From: Fallopia convolvulus
Lineage: Eukaryota > Streptophyta > Magnoliopsida > Caryophyllales > Polygonaceae
NCBI GenBank assembly: GCA_964016875.1
Contig: OZ024719.1
Span: 68,023,224 to 68,087,223 of the forward strand
DNA length: 64,000 bases
Reading direction: 5' to 3'
In this document: one piece after another, positions 35,011 through 45,724 of the stretch
Numbering within the stretch: the first letter of the stretch is position 1
Layout: every line of letters starts with the position of its first letter
Notes under the pieces: generated by a model
What the model was told of the DNA's origin: nothing
The model's database searches: none
What the model saw: the letters and a program-made list of their open reading frames with translations, nothing else
Translations under genes and position numbers: made by a program

Positions 35011-35443
35011 TCCTTCTCTCTCTTTCTCTTGGAACTCTCTCGAAGCGCCGCTGAAAGCTAGGGTTGAGAATGAGCTCGCGAGGCGAGCTTCACTTCCTTT
35101 TATAGAGCCTCCATTCCCTCAAACGCAGCGTTTCAATTAAGCTGAGACGAGCTCCGCTTTCGGTTTTGGGCCACAAACAAGTTGGGTCTAACTCAATATT
35201 CGGGAAACGATCTCGGTCCAAAGAACAAAGTCCACTAGCAAGCCTCGATCGGGTTAAGTCTCCAAACCGGTAAACCGGGGTGACTTTAGCTCGATCCGGT
35301 TCACTAATAAACCAACCTTGAACCACGAATCTGAACCCAGTTCCTGAACCTATATTTTCTCTACCATTTAACTATGTGTGTATGCTATACCAATCTCTAT
35401 GTCACTTATACTTACATATGTGACTTACATATATTTCCTAACA
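34541..35443 (-). repeat. 5' LTR of Copia element 2
   Basis: 903 bp, about 40 bp longer than the 3' LTR because of the expanded CT repeat at 34946-35003. On the minus strand a TATA-like tataaaagg occurs near 35100, a plausible LTR promoter. Confidence 0.93.
34946..35003. repeat. (CT)n microsatellite inside the Copia 2 5' LTR
   Basis: An uninterrupted CT run of nearly 60 bp. The partner LTR has only about 18 bp at the same place (29226-29243). The two LTRs were identical at insertion, so the length change arose afterwards or in the last reverse-transcription cycle. Confidence 0.9.
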
Positions 35444-35448
35444 TCATA

Positions 35449-37358
35449 TATTATTTGGGTACATAAAATCTCGATGAATTGGGTTGGTGGTGGTGGGGGG
35501 GTTAGGGCGGGTGTGCGGGACTACGAATTTGAGTATGCTGTAAGATTAAGGATTCTCCTCCTGAAGCAAGATCAAGTCTTGGAGCAAGTTGCAAGAATCA
35601 TGGTTATATAATCGGTATCGAAATGTATATTTATAAAGTCAATTAGTCGAAAAAATTAGACCACAACCACCAGGATATAAACTTTTAATAGGATGGATTT
35701 ACTTTGTTTGCCTAGATTTACCTTAAGTTCTACTTATTCGATACTAAATCTTATGGAGGTTTAGTCATTTTATATCTCTACTTATTCGATACTAAAGTGT
35801 TAGTAGGATGGATTTACTTTGTTTATCTAAATTTATCTTGGTAGGTTGAACTTATCTTAATTTCTATTTAATTTACCTTAGTTTTCTCTATTTTTAAATC
35901 AATTTACCTTAATTTTAAAATTTTAGATTTTTTAGGGCGGGCTCGACCCCAGCTTGCCCCGCATTTGTGCTTGGAGGCATTCGAAGTTTTGAACAGGTAA
36001 AAAATGAGCAATCCTTATTTTTATATGGAGAATGAAATAACCAAGGTATAAAAATATGGTCGTTGATTTTTTTAACGAGTGACCCACCTTTGTTGATAAT
36101 CTCCGGGGTCATGATCCAGCCGACAATCACAACGAACCAGATAAACTGATTTATGTCGATCGGCTCGATCCAATGGAAACAAAGATGATAAGACTTAGTT
36201 TTTCCATCCAAGTGAAAGAGAAGAGGCAATAATCGAACCCAGGGCCTCCCAACACCCCATGCCTTCTATCATTAGACTACTCCAAAATGGGCTCATTGTA
36301 AATTTGGCCAACATGCAATTTCTATAATATTTTTTTGATTATGTAAGAATTAGAAATACCTTATGAATAAGACAAACCTCAAATATTTTTAAGGATGGAA
36401 ACTTAAAGTTCTAGACAAGACTGGATAGTTCGTTGAAAATGAGTAGGTCATCAATTTTATCAACCCTACATTTACTTCCCTGAAAATATATGAAATTTGA
36501 ACTGTTTCAAAAGATTTTAAATGAATTTGGATATCAAATATGGTCATCTCGATTTCACAGTGGTAATTCCAAATTCTCTTAATAAATCACACTAAGGTGA
36601 ACGTGGATGTTTGAGCTACAAATAACTTTATCTACAAATAACTTTATCATTTTATGCTTTCGAGCTATTAAACTAATTAATTTTCACTAAATCTTATGGA
36701 GATTTAGTCATTTTTTACCGCCAAAAAAAAAATGGAGATTTAGTCATTTTATATCTCTCCTCTTTCTTCTTGTACTTTTAGTGGGTCTTGTTTGTTGAAA
36801 ATCGGTGTCTTCTTTTAGGGGTTTGTTAATAAAATGGTTTTACTGCTCTAGTGCCAAACACACTACCAAATGACGAAAAGTTCGGTGAAATCTTGTTTTG
36901 GCTTGGACCTCCCTCAAGATATCCTATGACCATTGGTTAGTTAGGTCATAATTTAAATAGTTTGTATTAATTTCATATTAATCTTCCCAGTCAATTATTG
37001 TGAACGTGGATGTTTGAGGCACAAATGTGGGATATATTCATGTGAACAACTTTTTTTTAATTTATAAAGGAAGTTTTTAAAATTATGCTATGTATTAAGT
37101 TTTCATATCTAGGTATTGTCACATGAGAGTATTATAATTGCTTTTTAATAAGCTCTGTATGCGATGACGTAGAAAATCAACCAGTCCTAGTAGGATCCTA
37201 ATAAAGTCAATCTTACATGTGGTTAGTTGGGATCAAGGTATCAAGTACTTTTTCAAAATGTCTTGAGGTAGGAAATCTTGTAGAGTTTCGATCCTTTATA
37301 TTTTGGTCGTCAATGAACATATCGACCCTCAAATATAAATATATACTTTGTGCTGTAT
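35449..37358. other. Intergenic with small direct repeats and a SINE-like unit
   Basis: No gene. Direct repeats include ggatggatttactttgttt (35690 and 35813), tctacttattcgatactaaa (about 35735 and 35777) and gtgaacgtggatgtttgag (36598 and 37001). A poly(A) insert flanked by a 19-bp direct repeat is at 36696-36750 (see findings). The SINE-like unit at 36065-36300 is listed separately. Confidence 0.5.
36065..36300 (-). mobile_element. SINE-like element
   Basis: On the minus strand gcccattttggagtagtcta opens the unit. The A-box-like tctaatgatagaagg (near 36265) is followed about 40 nt later by a B-box-like gggttcgattattgcc (near 36235). The unit ends in ggtgggtcactcgttaaaaaaa near 36065, a poly(A)-like tail. 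No target duplication could be confirmed. The tRNA-like region does not fold as a normal tRNA by eye, so it is not called a tRNA gene. Confidence 0.5.
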
Positions 37359-37447
37359 TGTTTAACACTCCGATAATTTATACGGAATTGAAGTGCTCCC
37401 CTATGTCAACAACAAGAGCTCTTCCCTTTCAGGGTTCAAGAGGACAA

Positions 37448-37525
37448 AGAACCCTGAAGTTAAACATGCAAATGCGAGAGTAGTACTAGGATGAGTGATC
37501 TCTTAGGAGGTACTCGAGCTGGCAT
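37448..37525 (+). promoter_or_regulatory. 5S rRNA-like Pol III promoter region in Cassandra 5' LTR
   Basis: Matches the 3' two thirds of plant 5S rRNA, covering the box A (aagttaa...), intermediate element and box C (ggatgagtgat, standing for ggatgggtgac). Substitutions in box C (gtgatc for gtgacc) suggest weakened Pol III activity. The second LTR copy at 38302-38379 keeps aagttaagcgtgc and gtgacctc, so it is closer to true 5S. Confidence 0.8.
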
Positions 37526-37685
37526 GGGATAGCGCTTCTAAGGCCTCAAGCCTTACAAATGGTATCAGACTCGGCTTTGGGTTACGAGTTAGCTTGGCCC
37601 GGAGGAGAATCAATTGACCTAGGGGGAGATTGTAACACCCCAGTAATTTATAAGGGATTGAAGTTCTCCCCATGTCAACAAGAGC

Positions 37686-38259
37686 CAGAGGCAGAACTAT
37701 ATAGGGGCTAGAAGTGGCCCTGTCCCCCAAATCCAATTTTTTTCGATATATGTTTTTCTTTCATTAATAGCTTCAATTTGATATATTATAAGCTTCAATC
37801 CAATATCCGAGCAAAAAATTATGATCGTTTGAAGATTACAAGTATTCAAATCACTTTAACATGTCATTTCCTTACTTAGAATGTTTTTTTTTTTAATTTT
37901 ATATCTTCATACAATAATTAAATCCAAGATCTTTAAAAGAATAGATTATATTAAAATACTTAACTATCGTATAATAAAGTCCGAGTGCATGTTTTAAGTA
38001 CTTATTTTAGTGCCTTTGAGCACCTACTCAAGCGGATAGGATTTCAAGATATCTACATGAGGTATACCGCATACATTTCGGCTCACAAAAACAATGTCCT
38101 TGACCAAAAAATTAGTTATTCTAGTTACACATTTATAACTTTTGAGTTTTTTTTTAGTGTTTTCACTTTTCACTATTTTATATTTTTTAATAAAAAAATT
38201 GAAACTTTTTAGCTGCTCATATAAATTTTTTGTCCCAATTTTTTTTTCTTCCACTCCTG
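37686..38259 (+). mobile_element. hAT-like non-autonomous element, 574 bp
   Basis: The left end reads cagaggcagaac and the right end is the complement of caggagtggaag, a degenerate hAT-type terminal inverted repeat. An 8-bp direct repeat flanks it: acaagagc (37678-37685) and acaagatc (38260-38267), one mismatch, the hAT duplication length. The sequence replaced is the acaagagctcttcc site seen intact in the 5' LTR. The left end with ggggctagaagtggccc and tcccccaaatcc resembles widespread plant hAT MITEs. No transposase is encoded. Confidence 0.75.
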
Positions 38260-38410
38260 ACAAGATCTCTTCCTTTTTAGAGTTCGAGTGAGGAAAAAAA
38301 AACACTCTGAAGTTAAGCGTGCAAGGACGAGAATAGTACGAGAATGAGTGACCTCATGAGAAGTCCTCAAGTTGATATGAGATAGTGCTTCTAAGGCCTC
38401 GGACCTTACA

Positions 38411-39349
38411 AAGCAGGAGATGTTTATTTTTTGGTCTACTTATCAATCCAAATTTTTATTGTTTTACCATCACCAACATGAAAAATAAGTCATTTTATAA
38501 AGCAACCCCTAAGGTCAACCATCTTAAACCATTGCCATGAGATATTACTTTTTTTTTCTCATAATCTAAGATGCATTTAGTTTTTTATTTGTCAAATGTG
38601 TTCTTATTTGTCAAAAATCACATTTTAAAAGGGTTATTTTTTAACAAATCATATTTTATGTATTTTTTTAAACAAACACACCTTTTATAATATAGTTTCT
38701 TAAGTTAAACCAGCTATAATAAAATCTGGACCAAAATATCCTTAACTACATATTTCATTAATTTATAAAATTATCCCTAATTTATTACATTTTTCTCAAA
38801 TCGTCTAACACACACACATATCAAATGACAGCTCAAAAAAGATAAATTACATTTTTTATCATTTCAAAAATAAAAATACTTATCAATTGATTTAATGTAG
38901 TAAGTAAGAGATGCATAAGAAAACAACATTTCGAAATTAAATGAAAAATATCTCAACTCTTAAAGTCGTTTTTGGTTATTTTTTTTGAAAAAAAAATTTT
39001 TTTTTATTAAATATATCATGATTTTGGTTTTTGGAAAAATATTACAAACTTAGGGATTGTGTTATAATTTTTTCTTAAAACTAAAAATATATAGATAAAG
39101 GACACAATGATTAATAAAATATAGGTATTTAATAGAAAATAGAAATATGTGGTTTAATTAAACAAATTACATTATAAAATGTGGTTTTACTTAAAAAATA
39201 TTATAAAAGGTGGTTTGTTAAAAAACACCTCTTTTAAAGTTGGTTTGTGAAAATAAACACTTATATTTAAGTTACTACTCACTCCTTTTTCAGAAAAGTT
39301 TTTATTTTATTTTTTAACATGTTTATTGAAATGAAAAAAGGTTTATATA
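38411..39349. other. AT-rich intergenic
   Basis: No gene. It holds variants of tgtggtttgttaaaaaacacc and of gtttatttttggtct that might be ends of a degraded MITE, but I could not pair clean termini. Confidence 0.5.
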
Positions 39350-40134
39350 ATAATCAAGCGGATTAATCATACCCTTAACATCATCAACCAATACACAATT
39401 GGTTCGAATAATCAAGTTCTTACAAATCTTTTTGTAATATCAAGTTCAGATCCGATCAATCAATCAAAAACAGTTTTGGTTCGAAATCTTCTAAAGATGA
39501 AAAAGAGTGGGCATGGGAGAATTTGTTGATGCAATTCGGGTTGAGCCTTACGAGTGGAGATTCACCCAATCCACTAGCCAACATAGGCCAACAACGATCA
39601 TTTACAAGCAAAAAGATTTAGATGACAAAGGCAATGAAACGAAAGCAAGAACAAAAAGTAGCACAAAGAAAGAAGAGAAAAAGTAGAGGGAAGCGCGTTC
39701 ACAAAGAATTCAACAAAGCCCCCCAATAAAGCTAAGTTTAGAGACAACCACCAACAGACTCTAATCTCCCTCAATCTCTCTCTTTTTCTCTTCCCCTTTC
39801 TTTCTTTTCTCTCGATCTCGGATCACCTTCGGCGAGCTTATATTGGAATTGCCCGTGCGTTGCTTGAGAGATGTCAAACCCTAACTTACCTACGCAAAAA
39901 TGAGCAACGCGAAGGTTAAGATTTCTCGTCTTCACTTTTATATTAACCCCTATTCTCAAACGACATCGTTTGCTTTCTTTTCCGCTTTATTAAACGAAAA
40001 CGAAATGATGCATTTCGCTTAAGTATCTCCAACAACTTCAAAATCGGAGAGGCCCAATAAGCTCAAGACTAGATCACGACCCATGTCGCTCAACCATGTG
40101 CCCATATCTGATATTAAGATATAAATACCAAACA
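39350..40134 (-). mobile_element. Possible solo Copia-like LTR upstream of MPB2C
   Basis: Its layout follows the minus-strand LTRs of Copia 2: a ggttcga segment, a cttacg...ggag...ctagcc segment (39535-39600), a ctctctcttt tract (39775-39815), cggcgagctt, a TATA-like element on the minus strand (complement of cttttatatta near 39935) and an aaacgacatcgttt block near 39957. Identity is low and neither edges nor a target duplication are certain. It would lie about 240 bp upstream of the MPB2C start codon. Confidence 0.35.
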
Positions 40135-40370
40135 TGCCCTTATTGATGTATGTTTTTTTCATTCATAGACCATGGTGATATAAGAGATATAATTCACTAA
40201 ATATTGTGCCATTTCTGAAAGTTTTCTAAAGTGTTTGCTCAAAAAGAAGAATAAAATGAAAAAGGAAAGAGAATTAAGCATTTCAAAATCAAACCGTAGT
40301 GCCTCTTTTATCTCTCCCACTCGGACAGTCGGGGACACTACGCTTTCTGGAACAAAGAAGTCGAGCGACG

Positions 40371-43300
40371 ATGAATAGCAGAAGGGCGTACAGCAAGAAG
40401 CAACCGTCTCGAAACTACGTTGATTCCGAAGAAAATCCCGCAGATTATGGCGACCCTAGATCCTCTCTCTCCCTTCTTCCTCCTCCTCTTCCCGCCTCAT
40501 CCTCCGCCGCCCCTCCGCCGCCTGCTGCCAATGTGGATCGCGTTCTAATGGACGATATCGCTGATGTCGTTAGCCTTGTTGAATCTCTCATGGTAATTAA
40601 CTCCTTTTTCTCTAACGTCGCCGTTTGGATTTCTATCGAGGGACTGGGCTCTAGATTCCATCGGAAAATGGAGATTAGTCCTATTCACTTCGCTGGTCGA
40701 TTTTATTGTTCAATTGTATTTCTCTGGTAGTAGTGGGACAATAAAATTGGTGATTTTGACGTTTTCTGTACGAATTTTACAGTTTGCTCCCAATTTTTTT
40801 TTTTCGTTCTTTGCTTTCTCTTATTGCTTATGAGCGTGAAAATTTTTGATTGACCTTTCTTTTAGAAGGATCGGAAACCTAACAACTCGTTTACACGAAG
40901 AAGCTCCGTGATTTACACCAAGACGCCTTCTAGAGATTTATCCAGGAAGGTAATGCGTTTCGTCAATTGCGTTTTATTTGGTAAAGTTATTCATGTAATT
41001 TGTGTACAACTTTATAATTCAATTGCAGTTGTTGCTAGCGCTATCTTTATAATTCTATTTAACGTATTTGTTCTTGTGCACAACTTTGTTTACCATTTTC
41101 CTATGTGCAACGATATTGCAGCCTTGAAGTTTGAACTGCCTTTTGCTAGGTCTGCAGGATAGATTTCAGTTTCTAGTTCCGAATTTCATAGCTTTGATTC
41201 CATACAGTGATCAATTTAACATTAGGAAATAGGAATTGCTGTGGAAATACGCGCATATTGTTGTCATTATGAATCCATGGACTTTTATACAGTGTTGCCT
41301 CATTGAGGCTCCCACTTTAGAATCAATTGTACTCCATATGTGTAATAGCTGTGCATGTTTAGATAAATCAAAACAATATTTTCCCCTGGTCTTTTTAGTT
41401 CAACTTGGTGTTGAAATTTCTTTTGAGTGTGCTAGTGATTGAGGTTTTCCACACTTGTCAGCATTTCTTCCAGCCATTTTTTTTGCTAATTTTGTGAAAT
41501 CTTTATCACAGCAATTATGCTTAGTGCTTGAATATATGTGACTCAATCTCTATAAACTGAAAGTGGTTTAAATGTTGTTATTCTGGGTAATTTGACTTGA
41601 ATATAGTTAAAGCAACTGGGTGAATTTGCTTTGCAAATGAATGAACTTGACATTAGATTCTAAGTTATTGATGGTGCTACAAGACTAATTGTATATCCTG
41701 CTTAAATTTAGGAATTGATAGTATATTCTGCACATGTTAGGTTTCTTGGTCGAGGGTAATGTAAAAAGATATTGTCTTGAAAGAGGCTATATTTGAGGAG
41801 AATCTAGATTGGACTGCAACTTGTTACTTGTAGTGTAGAAAATTTTACTTGGATTAGCTTATTTATGTGATGTTTGGAAAATATTTCATTCAACCCTGCT
41901 AGTTATAGACTTAGAGGGTTCAGCCTTGGTAGAATAGTTTTACCTCACAATGCTTGATTTCAATATGGGGGCAGTTGATAGCTGAATTTCTATATGGGCA
42001 ATTAATCAATGCACATAATGCTCACACAAACTATACTCTCTTTGACATCTAAAGCTGAATTTGTTAGTTCAGGCATTTAATTGATACATATCAGCAATCT
42101 GTATGCCTAAATGATATACAACAGAATTGTCACTTTCTTAACAAATTGCCGTGACATATAAATGCAGTCACTCATCATTTACTCAACAACCTGCCTTTGA
42201 TGATGATCATATGTGAATATGCATCTGCATATAAATTTGAACTTGTTTACTAGCTTTCCTATACAAGGTTCTTTCTTATTTGATTTTTCGCATAGTGGAA
42301 GGCAAAGCTTACATTTTTCCCTTTGTTTTGTGTCCTGCTGTACCCACAAACTATATATGTCTCAGTTTTGGAAGTTGTGTTTGCAGAGTAACTGAAAGTA
42401 GTGGTACATCATCATCATTGTTACCAAAACATGGACTAATTGGATGGGTTCTGTGAAAATTATGTAATGTTTTCAATTGTTGGATAATTATAGCATTTCT
42501 CAAGGCTTTCTAGCTTTGGAATAAGCAGGCTGTATATATGCTGTTGTTAATAGTTATAGATTTCGTTGAAGTAGTGATAACTTTCTCTGTAAAAAAGTTA
42601 TACTTGGATCCTTAGTTGGTTTTGTTTGTTTATTTGCTACAGAGTATTGACGCAAGAGGAAAAAATGCTGCTAAATCTGTGCCTGGAAGAAAGCGAAGCG
42701 ATCTTACAGAGAAAGACCAAAGTAAAACTTCTGACAATGATGCAGATGGAGCTGATGGTTTCTCACTTCACAATTCATCAGAACAAGACACAGATGAGCT
42801 TATTGCACTGAAGCAGCAGGTAGAAGATCTGCAGAGGAAATTATCCGAGAAAGATGAACTTCTTAAAGATGCAGAGGATGCTAAGAATCAAATGAATTTG
42901 CTACAATCAGACTATAATGATCTCAGGCAACAGGCTGCAGAGAGGCATTCATTAGTTCAATCTACAGAACTTAATCTATCTGATGCAAAGGTGCATTTCA
43001 ATAAATATATTTTCCCTGTTTGTTGGTTGTCATATTACATCCTTTATATATATTTGTCAATCTTGTAGTAGCTCTCAAGTGACTAATAGTGTCATTTATT
43101 TGAGTAAAGGTTCTTGAAAACCTCTGTTTGAACTCGGATCCTGATATTTTGTTTAAAATGTTAAAAAGTTGATGCTATCAAAGCTTAACTCTGTAAGGAG
43201 TAAAATATTTCTGCCTAAAGTTGATATATGGATTAGCTATAAACGATCGTCTTCCTTCTTTCTTACAGATCAAGCTAGCAGACAAACAAGCAGCTCTTGA

Positions 43301-43860
43301 AAAGGCACAATGGGAAGCAATGACATCTAACCAGAAAGTTGATAAGCTCCAGGAGGAAATAGATTCCTTGCAAACACAGATGTCATCATTCACAATGCTT
43401 TTTGAGAGCTTGTCAAATGGTGATCCAACTTTCGATACAGAAGATTATGAAGTTGAGCCTTACTATATGAATCCTCTTCCAGGCATAGTGAGTATACATA
43501 ACCTGCAACTTCAATGCTTTTGCAGCTTTTGATTTTGTTGTTCTAGACTGCATAATGTGTAGATAGATCTTTTGGAGATGGCAACTTTTTGAGTGACTGA
43601 TTATATATACAACTGCTTCTACAAGATGACTGGATACCAAATTATCACATTTTACCATTACGCAAAACTTATAAAAACTAACTTTTGAAATGTTGTTTTT
43701 CAAATAGGATGATATGGATGAGAATGAGATGCTGGAAATGGAGGCAGCCTCAAAAATGTATCTTGCTGCTGTAGCTGCAGCTAAGGAAAAACAAGATGAA
43801 GAGTCTCTCCAAGCTGCAGCAAATGCAAGACTACTCCTCCAGTCGTTCGTCTTCAAGTAG
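40371..43860 (+). CDS. MPB2C: MPB2C-like microtubule- and movement-protein-binding protein
   Basis: Five exons join in phase: 40371-40592, 40866-40949, 42643-42990, 43269-43487 and 43708-43860, with GT-AG introns of 273, 1,693, 278 and 220 bp. All exon lengths are multiples of three, and together they code for 341 aa. The start MNSRRAYSKKQPSRNY, the VSLVESLM block ending exon 1, the long coiled coil (exons 3-4, from about DELIALKQQVEDLQRKL to KVDKLQEEIDSLQTQM), the MLFESLSNG block and the C-terminal EMEAASKMYLAAVAAAKEKQ helix are features of plant MPB2C. Known members decorate cortical microtubules and restrict cell-to-cell movement of viral movement proteins and KNOTTED1-type homeodomain proteins. 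There is no membrane segment. The gene is convergent with the next one. Confidence 0.93.
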
Positions 43861-44336
43861 ATCTGTAAACTGATAATTGGCTAGAAAACCCTGAAAGCTT
43901 ACTTCTGCTGTATTAGTTAAGTTACTTCATCCTGGTTATGTCTATATTTTTATACTAAATTCCTACATTTGAGCATGAGATGTTGGACATAACGAGCAGT
44001 TCAGAATGAAAAATTGTTAAGGTTGTCTTAGAAGAATGCCTGACTACAAAAAATGTCAATATCAGTACCATTATATATCAACAGATATGTCAGTACAATG
44101 AATTAAAAGCTTCTTGATGGTGGGTCACAAAACTGAGAAAATTAGAATCTACAACAGCGAAGGCACACACGACGAGACATGGGCTTTCTCAGACGTATAG
44201 AATGGGATTTTGGCCATCTCACCGGACTACCAATCGAATCCCATTGCAACCTGCAAGCCAAAACCTCAATCAGAAAGGACTTTCTTATACAAGAAAAACG
44301 ATTCTTCAACTTGCATACATTTTGTACTCTTTAAAC
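43861..44336. other. Shared 3' region between convergent genes
   Basis: No separate gene is seen. The interval must contain the MPB2C 3' UTR (plus strand) and the 3' UTR of the minus-strand gene ending at 44337. Confidence 0.6.
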
Positions 44337-45724
44337 TTACACTGGAAACTCAAAAGAGCTTGAGCTACTTGTGCTGCAGATGGATATGGATTTAGAAGAA
44401 TCTAATGCTGCCTCATCGTTTGAATGTTCGTCAAAACCCTGACTTGCTCGTTGCGACTCTGGGCTCAAGTAGAGGCTTTCTTCATCATCAACCTAAAAAC
44501 CAGCGCCAATAATTAACAAAAAGGTTTAGGTATTGCTTCCTAAAACCAATGATGAAAAAATAGACATCATAGAGAGAATGATCACCCAATTAAATTTTGC
44601 ATTTTTGCTTGATGACGGATCATTGTGAGCTTGTGAAGAAGATGAAAGACCGAGTTCTTGATCAGTTTTCGTCACTTGAAGCTGTCTCACCCAATCCGAT
44701 TGACTTGAATCGGTGGATTCAACGGAACCATCTCTACACTCCATGGATGTTTTGGGAAATTCAAGATCGTCTTTGTACAAAATATCTTCTTCTTCATTGC
44801 ATTGTTGTACTCCTCTTCTCTTGATTCCATCCATATCCTCATAATCCATTCCTTCATCCACTCTATCTCGAGGTTTGACTGTTTTCATGTCTTCAAAATC
44901 GACCTCTGCCTTGAACCGAGTAAGGCTCTTAATCCCATCTGATTGCAATCTTGGACTGAAGTAGAAACGCTCTTCTTCTACCTGCATCAAGATTATGATT
45001 GACCATTACTCATAAGAAAATTCATGTATATATATAAAAAAAGAGCAAAATAAATCCTTCATTTTCTTACTGCTTTATTGGGAAGATAGCAATCCCTACG
45101 TTTGGCGTCCGTGTGATCATTCTCATCTTGAAACTGTATGAAACCCGAATATAACAACACAAGAAGAACACTTATAAAGATCAAATCCAACATGAACCCA
45201 ATGTCTAGAGTTCTTGAAAGCCAAACAACTTAAAAAAATACCTTTTGGTTCAAAGGCCTTGGGCTATGTCCATGGTCAAAGCAATCTTGAGAGTTAGAAT
45301 TCTCATCCATCATTACATGAAACTCGCCATCCTCTTCAAAGCAAAAGACAATGTAATCCTCATCGGTGAAAGGAGGCCAATCGGTCTCATCAACAACACC
45401 ACCATCATCAACCTCACCTAAGCTACTCGAGCTACTCGAGGTTTGGTTTGACCCTATGGTCACTTTTCTCTTATGTTTGCCTCTCTTAATCACTGATATT
45501 CTAGAAGGCACCAAAGTTGTTTCATTGTTCCTAGGGTGATCGTGTCTTGTGATCAAAGCCGTGGCTGACCTGTCGTGCCTAGGAGAGGCGATGGAGGAGG
45601 AAGGTTGTGTGATGTCGGACTGAGGTGGTTGGATTGTTGAGAAAACCGGATTATTTGGGTCGTCTTCTGCAATTATATATGAACATTTGCACATTACTGA
45701 GAAGAGAAAAGAGTGGTAATGCAT
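44337..45724 (-). CDS. Unrecognised plant protein, four exons, acidic
   Basis: Exons on the minus strand are 45242-45724, 45071-45133, 44586-44981 and 44337-44492, with GT-AG introns. Every exon length is a multiple of three and all junctions are phase 0. The product would be 365 aa, starting MHYHSFLFSVMCKC at the first ATG of the frame; a later ATG (MCKCS) is possible. Exon 1 is Ser/Thr-rich with basic KRGKHKRKV and ends in a conserved-looking DWPPFTDEDYIVFCFEEDGE block. Exons 3 and 4 each open with a similar motif, VEEERFYFSPRLQ and VDDEESLYLSPESQ. There is no signal peptide or clear membrane span and I do not know its function. The motif repeat and consistent splicing argue for a real gene. 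Exon 1 could be preceded by another exon, because an acceptor-like tag (ataattgcag) lies inside it. Confidence 0.65.

Larger units (their letters stand above)
28821..35443 (-). mobile_element. Tork-like Copia LTR retrotransposon 2 (young, nearly intact)
   Basis: A complete minus-strand element flanked by a perfect 5-bp target duplication, tcata, at 28816-28820 and 35444-35448. The 3' LTR is 28821-29683 and the 5' LTR 34541-35443. The primer-binding site is 34526-34537 (complement of tggtatcagagc) and the polypurine tract is 29684-29696. The LTRs differ by about 12 substitutions by eye (about 1.4 percent), plus expansion of a CT repeat, which indicates a recent insertion. It belongs to the same lineage as element 1, with the same gag start layout, primer site and polypurine tract. 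Two nonsense codons lie in RNase H. Confidence 0.97.
37359..38410 (+). mobile_element. Cassandra-type TRIM retrotransposon, 3' LTR split by a hAT-like insertion
   Basis: The short 5' LTR (37359-37557, about 199 bp) ends ccttaca. It is followed by a tggtatcaga primer site (37561-37570), a non-coding interior of about 73 bp, a purine tract tagggggagat (37620-37630) and the 3' LTR start tgtaacacccc at 37631. The LTRs contain a segment very like 5S rRNA, the hallmark of Cassandra. It includes the gaagttaa, cgagagtagtactaggatg and gtgac/gtgat words of the 5S internal promoter, at 37448-37525 and, in the second LTR, at 38302-38379. The 3' LTR is 37631-37685 plus 38268-38410, interrupted by a 574-bp insertion. 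It encodes no protein, so movement would need enzymes supplied in trans. Confidence 0.88.

Noticed and set aside
34667..35140. 157-codon frame with a long Ser-Leu run
   Set aside because: It is the (CT)n microsatellite in the Copia 2 LTR read as protein, not a gene.
36195..36290. tRNA gene at the SINE-like unit
   Set aside because: It has A- and B-box-like words but no acceptor stem or proper anticodon arm could be paired, and it lies in a repeat with a poly(A)-like end.
37448..37525. Genuine 5S rRNA gene
   Set aside because: Only the 3' two thirds of 5S is present, it carries box mutations, and it is bounded by LTR structure with a primer site and polypurine tract. Cassandra explains it.
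989..38410. Endogenous pararetrovirus instead of retrotransposons
   Set aside because: All reverse-transcribing elements have LTRs or poly(A) tails with integrase or endonuclease domains. No movement-protein or coat-type domains of caulimovirids were seen.
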